NCBI GenBank assembly: GCA_046328505.1
Contig: JAXLWL010000002.1
Location: forward strand, 1,054,001 to 1,118,000
DNA length: 64,000 bases
Origin: JBDHWG01 sp046328505
GTDB taxonomy: Bacteria; Chloroflexota; Anaerolineae; Epilineales; JAHCIE01
Direction: 5' to 3'
Shown: in pieces, positions 49,623 through 57,990 of the stretch
How the letters are laid out: every line of letters begins with the position of its first letter
Numbering within the stretch: the stretch's first letter is position 1
The notes under the pieces: generated by a model
Databases searched by the model: none
What the model saw: only the letters and a program-made list of their open reading frames with translations
What the model was told of the DNA's origin: nothing
Position numbers and translations under genes: made by a program

Positions 49623-51920
49623 ATGACTGCTCAACCCGACCTGAAGAACGTCGGACGACGGATTCCTCTGGCCGATGGCCTCGAGAAGGTGACCGGCCAG
49701 GCCCGCTACTCTGCCGATAGCATCCTGCCCGGTATGCTGCACGCGCGGCTCGTCCTCAGCCCGTACGCCCACGCCCGCATCTTGTCGATAGACAAGTCCC
49801 CTGCCCTTGAAGTGCCTGGCGTCGTCGCCGTCTTGACCGCCGACGACCTGCCGACGCGTGGTCGAACCCCGACGAACCGCAACAGCGCCATCCTCGCCAA
49901 AGACCGCGTGTTCTTCCGCGGCCAGCCGGTGGTCATCGTCGTCGGCGAGACCGAGTCCGCCGCGGCCGATGGCGCCGATGCGGTGTATGTAGATTATGAC
50001 GAGCTACCGGCCATCGTCGATCCCGAGCTGGCGCTGGAGCCTGACGCACCGCTGGTGTGGCCGAACGGCGTCCCGAAGGACGAAGTCAACCTGGCCGAAA
50101 TCCACGCCGGCGCAGTCGCCGACGATGAGAAGCCAACATCTCACGGCAACCTCGCCGGCACCGTCAACTTCGACCGCGGTGATGTGGGCGCGGGCTTCGC
50201 CGAGGCTGACTCGATTGTCGAGCGCAGCTATCGCATCGGCATCGTCCACCAGGCGTACCTGGAGCCTCACGCGGCCGTTGCGTCCTGGGATCCAATCCGA
50301 GAAGAGCTCACTATCTGGACCTCAACCCAGGGCCAGTTCGGCGTGCGTGACGAGTCGGCGCGGCTGCTCAAACTCCCAAAGAGCAGCGTCAAGGTCATTC
50401 CGACGAAGGTGGGCGGGGGCTTTGGCGCGAAGTACGGGATTATCGAGCCTCTGGTAGCCGCCACATCTGTCGCCCTCGGCAAGCCGGTGCGCCTGGTACT
50501 GACCCGCAGCGAGGACTTCCTGACCACGACGCCATCGCCGGCCACCATCATCCATCTCAAGACCGGCGCGAAGCGCGACGGCAGCCTGACGGCGCTACAA
50601 GCGCGCGTTCTCGTGGATACGGGCGCGTTCCCCTTCGGACTGGCCGGCATCGTCTGCACGCTACTCGCGGGCTACTACCGCTTCCCGAACCTGGAAGTGC
50701 GCGGCTTTGAAGTTCTGACCCACAAGCCCCAGGTCGGCGCCTACCGCGCCCCCGGCGCTCCGCAGGCCACCTTCGCTATCGAATCCAACATGACCGATAT
50801 GGCCGACGAACTCGGCCTCGACCCGCTGGAGTTCCGCCGCCAGAACGCTATCCAGACAGGCGACCCTATGCCGGACGGCAGGCCCTGGCCCAGCGTCGGC
50901 TTGAAGGAGTGCATTGACCGCATCGCGGAGCATCCATTGTGGCAGAACCGGGCGCAAGAGAACGGAAGCAACGGCAAGAAGCGCGGCGTCGGCCTTGCGA
51001 TTGGCGGCTGGCCGGGCGGAACATCGCCCGCGTCTGCCGTATGCCGCGTGGACTCGGACGGCACGATCAACGTACACATCGGCTCGGTGGACGTCAGCGG
51101 CTCGAACACGTCGATGATCGCCCTCGCGGCCGAGGTGCTCGGCGTCTCGCCCGACAACGTCCGAATCATCTCCGGTGGAACGGATACCGTGCCCTACGCG
51201 CCGCCAAGCGGCGGCAGTCAGATCACGTACACCGTCGGCGCCGCCGTCATTAAGGCCGCCGAGGATGTCAAAGAGCAAATCCTGGCGGTCGCCTCTGACA
51301 TGTTCGAGGCCGACCCGCAGGACCTGGAGCTCGCGGACGGCTACGTGTCGGTCCGCGGCGTGCCGAGCAAGCGACGGTCGATCGCAGACATCGCCGAGCG
51401 CACCTGGCGCGGCGGCAGCAAGTTCCCGCCCATCGTCGGGAACGGCGGCTCCGCCATCAGCATGCAGGCGCCGGGTTTCACGGCGCAGCTCGCCGAGGTC
51501 GAGATCGACACGAACACGGGCGAGATCTCGGTGCTCCAGAACGTCGTGGTCCAGGACGTGGGCCGCGCGATCAACCCGCTGATGGTGGAGGGCCAGGTTC
51601 ACGGCGGCGCGACCCAGGGCCTCGGCTACGGCCTATGGGAGCAGCTCGTCTACGATGAAACCGGCCAGCTCATCACCGCGAGCTTCATGGACTACGTGAT
51701 GCCGCGGACCTCGACGGTGCCCCACTACGAGGTCATCATCGTCGAGAACCCGTCGCCGAACGGGCCTTTTGGCGCGCGTGGCGTCGGCGAGCCATCGATT
51801 GTGGCGGGCGCGGCCGCCGTCGGCAACGCCGTCAAAGAAGCGACGGGCGTTCGCATCTGCGACCTGCCCCTGAAGCCCGAGCGCTTGTGGAGCAACCTGA
51901 ATCCAGAAGCGAACGGGTAG
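49623..51920 (+). CDS. Molybdenum hydroxylase large subunit (xanthine dehydrogenase family), unaccompanied
   Basis: The 765-residue protein is the molybdopterin subunit of the xanthine oxidase family: TGQARYSADSILPGMLHARL at the N-terminus, STQGQFGVRDESARLL, KVGGGFGAKYGI, GAYRAPGAPQATFAIE and the C-terminal GARGVGEPSIVAGA with the catalytic-Glu region. Such subunits normally work with FAD and 2Fe-2S subunits, which lie next to them in most operons. Here neither is present, and the next gene (19 bases on) is an aldehyde ferredoxin oxidoreductase. Substrate unknown; an aldehyde or N-heterocycle is usual. The missing partners may be elsewhere. Confidence 0.93.
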   Translation: MTAQPDLKNVGRRIPLADGLEKVTGQARYSADSILPGMLHARLVLSPYAHARILSIDKSPALEVPGVVAVLTADDLPTRGRTPTNRNSAILAKDRVFFRGQPVVIVVGETESAAADGADAVYVDYDELPAIVDPELALEPDAPLVWPNGVPKDEVNLAEIHAGAVADDEKPTSHGNLAGTVNFDRGDVGAGFAEADSIVERSYRIGIVHQAYLEPHAAVASWDPIREELTIWTSTQGQFGVRDESARLLKLPKSSVKVIPTKVGGGFGAKYGIIEPLVAATSVALGKPVRLVLTRSEDFLTTTPSPATIIHLKTGAKRDGSLTALQARVLVDTGAFPFGLAGIVCTLLAGYYRFPNLEVRGFEVLTHKPQVGAYRAPGAPQATFAIESNMTDMADELGLDPLEFRRQNAIQTGDPMPDGRPWPSVGLKECIDRIAEHPLWQNRAQENGSNGKKRGVGLAIGGWPGGTSPASAVCRVDSDGTINVHIGSVDVSGSNTSMIALAAEVLGVSPDNVRIISGGTDTVPYAPPSGGSQITYTVGAAVIKAAEDVKEQILAVASDMFEADPQDLELADGYVSVRGVPSKRRSIADIAERTWRGGSKFPPIVGNGGSAISMQAPGFTAQLAEVEIDTNTGEISVLQNVVVQDVGRAINPLMVEGQVHGGATQGLGYGLWEQLVYDETGQLITASFMDYVMPRTSTVPHYEVIIVENPSPNGPFGARGVGEPSIVAGAAAVGNAVKEATGVRICDLPLKPERLWSNLNPEANG

Positions 51921-51939
51921 CCTCTAGAGGAACGCATAC

Positions 51940-53664
51940 ATGCGTAAGCATATCGATATCTATCTAGCGGAGCGCCGCATCGAGAGCCGCGAAGTGAATG
52001 GCATTGATGCGGTGAAGGCGGGCCGCTATCTCATCGCCAAGACGCTGCTCGACATGGGCGTGGCCCAGGTAGACCCGCTGTCACCCGAGAACCCGCTCAT
52101 CTTCTCGGCGGGGCCGTTCGCCGGCAGCACCTTTTCCAATGCCAATCGTACCAGCGTCGGCTGCAAAAGCCCATTGACCGGCGGCATCAAGGAGGCCAAC
52201 GGCGGCGGCACATTCGGCTACGGCATGGGCCACCTGCGACTGAGCAGTTTCATCCTCCACGGCGCGTCGCCCGACTGGATTGTCATCCACTTCAAGAAGG
52301 ACGGCGGCATTGACTTCGACGATGCTACGCCGTACATGGGCAAGGGCAACTTCGAGGCGGCGAGCCTGCTGTACGAGAAGTACGGCCGCAAGGTCGCCAT
52401 TGCCCTATGCGGGCCGGTAGGCGAGTATCAGGGGCTGCTGGCCGGCATCGCCTTCAGCGACATCGACCTGCGCCCGTCGCGCCTGGCTGCGCGCGGCGGC
52501 GTCGGCGCGGTCCTCGGCAGTAAGCGCGTCAAGGCGATAGTCCTGGACCTGGACAAGGTGCCCCAGTTTCACGATCCCAAGGGTGTGCGTGACGTCACCA
52601 AGAGCTACAGCAAGCTCCTGCTCGCCGATGAGGTTGTCACCGGCTTCTACGCGAAGACGGGCACCATGGGTATGGCCGACGTCCAGAACTACATGGGCGG
52701 GCTGCCGACGCGGAACTTCAGCAGCGGCCAGTTTGCCAACGTCACGGATGGCGAGGCGTTCAAGATGGGCGGCGAGTACATCGCGCCGCTGAACCGGTCG
52801 CGCGGCGGCAACCACACCCACGCCTGCATGCCGGGCTGCACCATCCAGTGCAGCAACGTCTACGTGGACGAGAACGGCAAGGAGATCGTCTCCCCTGTCG
52901 AGTACGAGACGCTGGGGCTGCTGGGGACGAACTGCGGCATCGGCGACCCCGATCAGCTCGCGTTCCTGAACTACGTCGCCAACGACCTCGGCGTGGATAC
53001 CATCGAGACCGGAGCCATGCTTGCGGTGCTCATGGACGCGGGCCTGGCGCCATTCGGCGACGTTAAGTTCATGCTCGAAGCGCTGGAGGAAGTGCGCAAG
53101 GGCAGCGAACAGGGGCGACTGTGGGCGCAGGGAACGGCGCGCGTGGGCGCGCACTACAACGTGCGCCGCGTTCCGGTCATCAAGAAGCAGGCGATCAGCG
53201 CCTACGACCCCCGCGTCGTAGAGATCACTGGCATCTCAATGATGTCCACGGCCCAGGGCGCCGATCACACGGTCGGTAACTTGCCGCGGGTGAAGAGCCG
53301 CCCGATGGACCTGGAAAAGCTCAAGGAGATGAGCCTGTCGGAGCAGGTGAAGACGGCAGCCCAGGACTCGCTTGGGCTGTGCATCTTCGGGCGCAGCGTG
53401 ACCAACGTCAACCTGGAGTTCATCGTCCACGCCATCAATGTCGCCCACGACCTGGACCTGACCCCCGAGTTCTACACAGAGCTAGGGAGTGACGTATTGC
53501 GCATGGAGCACGAGTTCAATCGCCAGGCCGGCTTCGACGCGAGCGACGACGAGCTACCGGCCTTCTTCTATGAGGACCCGCTGCCGCCGACGAACCAGAC
53601 GGCCCGCTTCCACGGCAGCGACGTCCATGATATCTTCGACCCACTGGCACAACCTGTCGGCTAA
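51940..53664 (+). CDS. Aldehyde:ferredoxin oxidoreductase family protein (copy 2)
   Basis: The 574-residue protein belongs to the AOR family by its N-terminal domain (VDPLSPENPLIFSAGPFAGS), RGGVGAVLGSKRVKAIVLDL, and a cysteine group at 296-304 (HACMPGCTIQC) with Cys481 (GLCIFGRS) as the fourth ligand. The spacing is Cys-x3-Cys-x3-Cys, whereas copy 1 has Cys-x2-Cys-x3-Cys, so the two belong to different subgroups. It follows the molybdenum hydroxylase gene by 19 bases, in one transcript. It could be the oxidoreductase partner in a joint pathway; metal (W or Mo) and substrate are not known. Confidence 0.9.
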   Translation: MRKHIDIYLAERRIESREVNGIDAVKAGRYLIAKTLLDMGVAQVDPLSPENPLIFSAGPFAGSTFSNANRTSVGCKSPLTGGIKEANGGGTFGYGMGHLRLSSFILHGASPDWIVIHFKKDGGIDFDDATPYMGKGNFEAASLLYEKYGRKVAIALCGPVGEYQGLLAGIAFSDIDLRPSRLAARGGVGAVLGSKRVKAIVLDLDKVPQFHDPKGVRDVTKSYSKLLLADEVVTGFYAKTGTMGMADVQNYMGGLPTRNFSSGQFANVTDGEAFKMGGEYIAPLNRSRGGNHTHACMPGCTIQCSNVYVDENGKEIVSPVEYETLGLLGTNCGIGDPDQLAFLNYVANDLGVDTIETGAMLAVLMDAGLAPFGDVKFMLEALEEVRKGSEQGRLWAQGTARVGAHYNVRRVPVIKKQAISAYDPRVVEITGISMMSTAQGADHTVGNLPRVKSRPMDLEKLKEMSLSEQVKTAAQDSLGLCIFGRSVTNVNLEFIVHAINVAHDLDLTPEFYTELGSDVLRMEHEFNRQAGFDASDDELPAFFYEDPLPPTNQTARFHGSDVHDIFDPLAQPVG

Positions 53665-53689
53665 CGCTTCTCATCCAAGGCATGACAAA

Positions 53690-53730
53690 CGTAGCGAAGT
53701 GATCCCTTTTCCTGGGATCGCTTCGCTACG
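53690..53730. terminator. 17-bp hairpin after the second aldehyde oxidoreductase gene
   Basis: CGTAGCGAAGTGATCCC (53690-53706) pairs with 53714-53730 with one G-T wobble around a TTTTCCT loop. It stands 26 bases after the stop. No U-run follows, but its strength suggests a terminator or mRNA end protection. Confidence 0.65.
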
Positions 53731-53782
53731 CGCACGATGAGAGAGCACGCTGCGGGATGACTACCGCCGCGTAAGGAGGTCG

Positions 53783-54196
53783 ATGGCCGCCGAAGCCGTG
53801 GGTAACGGAAACAGGGATTGTGTCATGCAGCCATTCTCGGGTTTGGTGGAAGCACTGGCGGGGATCATCGAGGCGATAGGCGTCCTTATCATCGTCAATG
53901 GGCTGATCCTGGCCGTCATCGTTGCCATGTATGAACAGTATCGCCAGCACGATGCGCAGGCAGCCTATACGAAGTTCCGCCGACTCTTCGGGCGCATCCT
54001 GTTGCTCGGCCTCGAAGTGCTCGTAGCCGCCGACATCGTCAGAACAGTGGCTTTGCAGCCGTCCATCCAGAACGTCTCTATCCTCGCCCTCCTCGTGCTG
54101 ATCCGCACTTTCCTGAGCTGGTCCCTCGTCGTCGAGCTAGAAGGCCGCTGGCCCTGGCAAGCGCCGCGCGACGGCTCCAAAGCGCAAGAAGTCTGA
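53783..54196 (+). CDS. DUF1622-type small membrane protein
   Basis: The 137-residue protein has two to three membrane helices (IIEAIGVLIIVNGLILAVIV, RILLLGLEVLVAADIVRTVA) and matches the common DUF1622 layout, ending VLIRTFLSWSLVVELEGRWP. Function is unknown in the family. Start ATG 53783 follows AAGGAGG by 3 bases. A strong hairpin separates it from the aldehyde oxidoreductase gene, and the M20 gene follows 12 bases later. Confidence 0.8.
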   Translation: MAAEAVGNGNRDCVMQPFSGLVEALAGIIEAIGVLIIVNGLILAVIVAMYEQYRQHDAQAAYTKFRRLFGRILLLGLEVLVAADIVRTVALQPSIQNVSILALLVLIRTFLSWSLVVELEGRWPWQAPRDGSKAQEV

Positions 54197-54208
54197 AAGC
54201 GAGTCCCC

Positions 54209-55573
54209 ATGACGCCCCGTGAATATCTGAGCGCCCACCAGGAGCGCATCCTGGCCGAGCTGATTGAGTTCGCCCGCATTCCCAGCATCAGCGCCGACCC
54301 GGCCTACGCCGCCGATATGCAGCGCGCATCAGAGTGGGTCGCGGATAGGCTCCGGCGTGCCGGCCCGTTCGACGTGCGCATTATCGAGACCGAACGCAAC
54401 CCCGTGGTCTATGCCGAGTGGCTGGGTGCGCCCGATGCGCCGACGCTCCTCATCTACGGCCACTACGACGTCCAGCCGCCCGATCCCCTCGACCGATGGA
54501 CGAGTGCCCCCTTCGAGCCAACGGTGCGCGACGGCCGCCTCTATGCGCGCGGCGTCTCTGACGACAAAGGCCCGATGTTCATCCCCATCAAGGTAGCCGA
54601 AGCCTTTTTTGCGACACAAGGAAAGCTGCCACTCAACATCAAGTTCATGATTGAGGGCGAGGAAGAGATTGGCAGCCCGAGCCTGGAGCACTTCATCGCC
54701 GACCACCGCGATCTCCTTGCCGCCGATTGGGTACTCTCCGCCGACGGAGCGATGTGGCGCATAGATGAGCCCTCTATCACCATTTCAAGCCGCGGCATGG
54801 TCGCCCTGGAACTGATGCTGACGGGTGCGAGCAAAGACCTGCACTCCGGGCGCTACGGCGGCTCGGTGGCGAATGCCCTGCATGCGATGGCCGAGCTCAT
54901 CGCCAGTTTGCACACACCGGATGGGCGTATCGCGGTCGAAGGTTTCTACGACGACGTCGAGATTCTGACCGACGAGGAGAGAGACGCCATCCGTGCCCTC
55001 CCATTTGACGAGGCCCGCTTCCTCGCACAGGTCGGCGCGCCGGAGGTGTTCGGCGAGCCAGGCTTCACGACACTTGAGCGCCAGTGGATCCGCCCGACAA
55101 TCGAGATAAATGGCCTGTGGGGCGGATATCACGGGCCAGGCAGCAAGACCGTTACTCCCCACGAGGCGCACGCTAAGATCACCTGCCGCCTCGTCGCGCA
55201 CCAGAAGCCGGAGATCGTCCTGGCGCAGGTCGTCCGTCACTTGGAGAGCCATGTCCCAGGCGGCGTGCGCCTGACCATCTCGACCGACCACCACCAGGCC
55301 AACCCATACCGCATTCCGGCCGACCATATCGGCCTGGCCGTTGCGCGCCGCGCCTTGACCGAAGTCTACAGCCAGGAACCGCTGATGGTGCGCATGGGGG
55401 GGACGCTGCCCGTCAGCGAGTTGTTCAAGCGGCTCCTGGGCATAGACACCGTGTTCTTCTCCTTCTCGACCGCCGACGAGGACTTCCACGCGCCCAACGA
55501 GTTCTTCCGCGTGAACCGCCTGTACGAGGGACTGCAGGCCTGGGCGCGCTACTGGGAGATGGCTTCACAGTAG
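54209..55573 (+). CDS. M20-family dipeptidase
   Basis: The 454-residue metallopeptidase has the M20 metal site: His85 in YGHYDVQPP, Asp119 in ARGVSDDKGP, Glu152/153 in EGEEEIGSPS, Asp178 region WVLSADGAM, and a C-terminal His in EDFHAPNEF. The lid domain lies at about 210-330. The pattern is that of carnosinase/CNDP-like dipeptidases of the cytoplasm. It is 12 bases after the DUF1622 gene. Likely used in peptide breakdown; the exact dipeptide is not predictable. Confidence 0.93.
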   Translation: MTPREYLSAHQERILAELIEFARIPSISADPAYAADMQRASEWVADRLRRAGPFDVRIIETERNPVVYAEWLGAPDAPTLLIYGHYDVQPPDPLDRWTSAPFEPTVRDGRLYARGVSDDKGPMFIPIKVAEAFFATQGKLPLNIKFMIEGEEEIGSPSLEHFIADHRDLLAADWVLSADGAMWRIDEPSITISSRGMVALELMLTGASKDLHSGRYGGSVANALHAMAELIASLHTPDGRIAVEGFYDDVEILTDEERDAIRALPFDEARFLAQVGAPEVFGEPGFTTLERQWIRPTIEINGLWGGYHGPGSKTVTPHEAHAKITCRLVAHQKPEIVLAQVVRHLESHVPGGVRLTISTDHHQANPYRIPADHIGLAVARRALTEVYSQEPLMVRMGGTLPVSELFKRLLGIDTVFFSFSTADEDFHAPNEFFRVNRLYEGLQAWARYWEMASQ

Positions 55574-55623
55574 TAGCCTGATGCCATGCCAGTTGAAGAC
55601 GCGTGCCGCAATGAACGCCGCTT

Positions 55624-56319
55624 CTACCCTCCCTGATTGACGGCGATTAGCGGCAGGTACAGACGCATCGGAGGTACAAGTGTCGGAGTAGCCGTAGCCG
55701 TTGAGGTCCGCGCGGGCGTGGCAGTCACCGACGCAGTAGCAGTCGCCGTTGACGTGGCCGTGCCGGTGGAGGTCCGCGCGGGCGTCGCCGTCACCGACGC
55801 AGTGGCCGTCATCGTTGATGTGGCCGTACCGGTGGAGGTCCGCGCGGGCGTGGCAGTCACCGACGCAGTAGCCGTCGCCGTTGACGTGGCCGTACCGGTG
55901 GAGGTCCGCGCGGGCGTCGCCGTCACCGACGGCGAGGGTGTCCGCGTGGCCGTCGGAGCTGTCCTCGTCGCGGTCGCGGTCGGCGAGGGCGTCCGCGTGC
56001 TCGTCGGTGCGGTGGTCGCCGTGGCTGTGGCGGACCGCGTGGGCGTGGGAGTCAAGGAAGGCGGAGGTCCGCCCAAACTCGCGCCCCAAAAGCCTCCCTG
56101 CAGGCTGTAACCGCCACCGCCCAGCATGTTCGCGCCTGACTGGCCGATGCTCCCGGCCAGGGAGTATCCGCCGCCGCCGCTCATGGTCGTCCCACCACCT
56201 GTGACCGTGCCCCAGGCCGGGTCGTACGCGCTGCCGGACTCCGCGGAGCCCCCCGCCACGACGAGACCGAGCACGAGCACAGCAGCCACGATCCACCAGC
56301 GCAAGTGTTGTGGTCGCAT
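55624..56319 (-). CDS. Secreted Thr/Ala/Pro-rich protein with YLPL tail
   Basis: A 231-residue protein with an N-terminal signal (WWIVAAVLVLGLVVAGGSA), a Gly-rich part with two GGGGYSL units (about 47-80), a long Thr/Ala/Pro stretch made of a 22-residue repeat (SVTATPARTSTGTATSTATA and variants) and the C-terminus MRLYLPLIAVNQGG. The YLPL near the end is a feature I associate with secreted proteins of Chloroflexota. The Thr-rich part is a likely O-glycosylated stalk. It is third in an operon of three secreted proteins, 23 bases after the previous gene. Function unknown; a cell-surface role is inferred. Confidence 0.85.
   Translation of the reverse strand: MRPQHLRWWIVAAVLVLGLVVAGGSAESGSAYDPAWGTVTGGGTTMSGGGGYSLAGSIGQSGANMLGGGGYSLQGGFWGASLGGPPPSLTPTPTRSATATATTAPTSTRTPSPTATATRTAPTATRTPSPSVTATPARTSTGTATSTATATASVTATPARTSTGTATSTMTATASVTATPARTSTGTATSTATATASVTATPARTSTATATPTLVPPMRLYLPLIAVNQGG
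55703..55930. repeat. 66-bp tandem repeat in the secreted-protein gene
   Basis: GAGGTCCGCGCGGGCGT begins at 55703, 55769, 55835 and 55901, an exact 66-base period; the fourth copy is partial. Units differ by few bases. This is the DNA of the 22-residue Thr/Ala repeat and can expand or contract by slippage. Confidence 0.9.
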
Positions 56320-56342
56320 AGGCCAATCCTCACTTGCGCCGC

Positions 56343-57971
56343 TTAGTGTAGGACGACAAGCATGTGGATGCGGCCCGCGCCGCCCGTGTGCGCCTCGAGC
56401 GCCTTGCCGACGATGGTGCCGTTCGGCGCGTCTGGCTTCGCCTTCATCGCGTGGCCGGGCGTCTTCGAGGTTGTCAGCAGGTCGCCCGGCTTGACGGGGC
56501 CATTCTCGTCGGTCACTTTGACCGGCACGACGCCCACGACAGCCAACGGCACCTTGCCCTTGGCGCTATCGCCCATCGTTTGGCCGCCGACGAACCCGGG
56601 CGCGGTCGAGTACACGCCCACTACGCTCGTCTGGTAGGGCTCGGTGCTCTGGGTCAGCTCGCCATCTTCGCCGACAACCAGCACGTCGCCCGGCTCCAGC
56701 CCGGACTTGGCGCCTAGCATCTCGGCGAAGTCGGCGGCGGGCGAAGCAAAAGTGCCGTCGGCACGTACATCCCCCGAGGTTGTAACTCGAAACTTGAGGT
56801 CTGTCTCGGTCGGGTTGACGGCCCTGATGAAATCACCGCCGCCATTCTGAAGATAGAGCACCTCGCCGGAGCCGCCGTTGGCAAAGTGAGCCGTGGCGAA
56901 GTTGCTGCTATTTGTCATGAATGCCGCCATGCCTCCGGCGACCTGAAGATTCCGAACGCGCAGCGCAGCTGCGTCGCGGCCCGACCCCTGGCCGTAGATA
57001 TGCGCCCCGATGCCGCCGTTGGTGTTCTCGAAGTACCCGCCGGCGCCGCCAGGCGACAGGCTCGTGCCAAAGACGCCGTAGCTATTGCCACTCAGCGCGT
57101 CTGCGCTGCCAACGACTCCGCGCCCGCCCGGCGTCCTGACGGTACCCAGGACCCCTGTCGGGGTCGAGCTTGTCGCGTCGTTCGTTCCGTACACGCCCGC
57201 GCCTCCCGAAGCGCGTGTCCTACCGACCACGCCATAGGCGACAGGATCGCCACCGCCAGCAGCTTTCTGTTCGGCACTGACCTGCGTACTCACCGATTCC
57301 CCGTACACTCCCACCGTCCGGCCTGTCGAGCTAGTCGCGTACCCGGCAACGGCCGCGGCGTCGTCGGTCCTTGACGCGGTCAGGCCCACAATCCCGGCCG
57401 TGGTCCCAGTCGAGCTGTTGTGCTCCCCGTAGACCGCCGGCCCATCGCCCGCGTTAGTGATGGTGACGGCCGCAGCGCTGAGGTCCACGTCCGCGGCAAA
57501 CGGGAGCTGCAGCCCGAACGCCTGGCTGGCGGACAGGGCGAACGGCGCGGCGGTGATGGGCTGACGCGGTACGAGCGTCACAAAGTCGGCGTCGCCCGGA
57601 CACTTCACCTGGACCTCCAGCCAGCGTTCCTCCCCATCGAATGCGTACTCCCCAAACAGCCCCGAACTGTTCAACTGCGCGGTGAACACGCCATTGGCCA
57701 CCGTCACGCCATTCTCGATGTCGGTGATGCCGAGCTGCCCACCCTCGCTGAGGCTGTCCCACAGGCCGAACTGCATGTCGCAGGCGACAGGCGCGTTGCC
57801 CCCAATGGGGACACCGTTCCTGGCAAGTCGGCCCTGGTAGGTAAACGCCGGCCCCATCGCATCGCGTGGAGCGCGGGCGCGGGACGGCGACGGGCCTTGA
57901 GCAGCGGCCACCCCGCCGAAGGCGAGGGCCAGGACAAAGATCAGCAACAGCTTGGCCAGATGAATTCGCAT
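56343..57971 (-). CDS. Secreted repeat protein with tail-fibre-like central part
   Basis: The 542-residue protein has a signal peptide (KLLLIFVLALAFGGVAAA), an N-terminal beta-rich domain (AFTYQGRLARNGVPIGG, about 42-155), a central part of degenerate G-V-x-G repeats (GIVGLTASRT, GVYGESVST, GVVGRTRASGGAGVYGTND, GVFGTSLSPGGAGGYFEN), and a C-terminal domain (PAADFAEMLGAKSGLEPGDV, GKALEAHTGGAGRIHML). Similar repeats are found in large bacterial surface proteins and fibre-like proteins. Start ATG 57971 follows AAAGGAG. It follows the upstream gene by 19 bases. I do not know its role; attachment or surface structure are guesses. Confidence 0.82.
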   Translation of the reverse strand: MRIHLAKLLLIFVLALAFGGVAAAQGPSPSRARAPRDAMGPAFTYQGRLARNGVPIGGNAPVACDMQFGLWDSLSEGGQLGITDIENGVTVANGVFTAQLNSSGLFGEYAFDGEERWLEVQVKCPGDADFVTLVPRQPITAAPFALSASQAFGLQLPFAADVDLSAAAVTITNAGDGPAVYGEHNSSTGTTAGIVGLTASRTDDAAAVAGYATSSTGRTVGVYGESVSTQVSAEQKAAGGGDPVAYGVVGRTRASGGAGVYGTNDATSSTPTGVLGTVRTPGGRGVVGSADALSGNSYGVFGTSLSPGGAGGYFENTNGGIGAHIYGQGSGRDAAALRVRNLQVAGGMAAFMTNSSNFATAHFANGGSGEVLYLQNGGGDFIRAVNPTETDLKFRVTTSGDVRADGTFASPAADFAEMLGAKSGLEPGDVLVVGEDGELTQSTEPYQTSVVGVYSTAPGFVGGQTMGDSAKGKVPLAVVGVVPVKVTDENGPVKPGDLLTTSKTPGHAMKAKPDAPNGTIVGKALEAHTGGAGRIHMLVVLH

Positions 57972-57990
57972 AAGTATCTCCTTTGCTCGC

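Noticed and set aside
55703..55930. CRISPR-like array
   Set aside because: The 66-base units are contiguous and coding, without spacers; they make the 22-residue Thr/Ala repeat.
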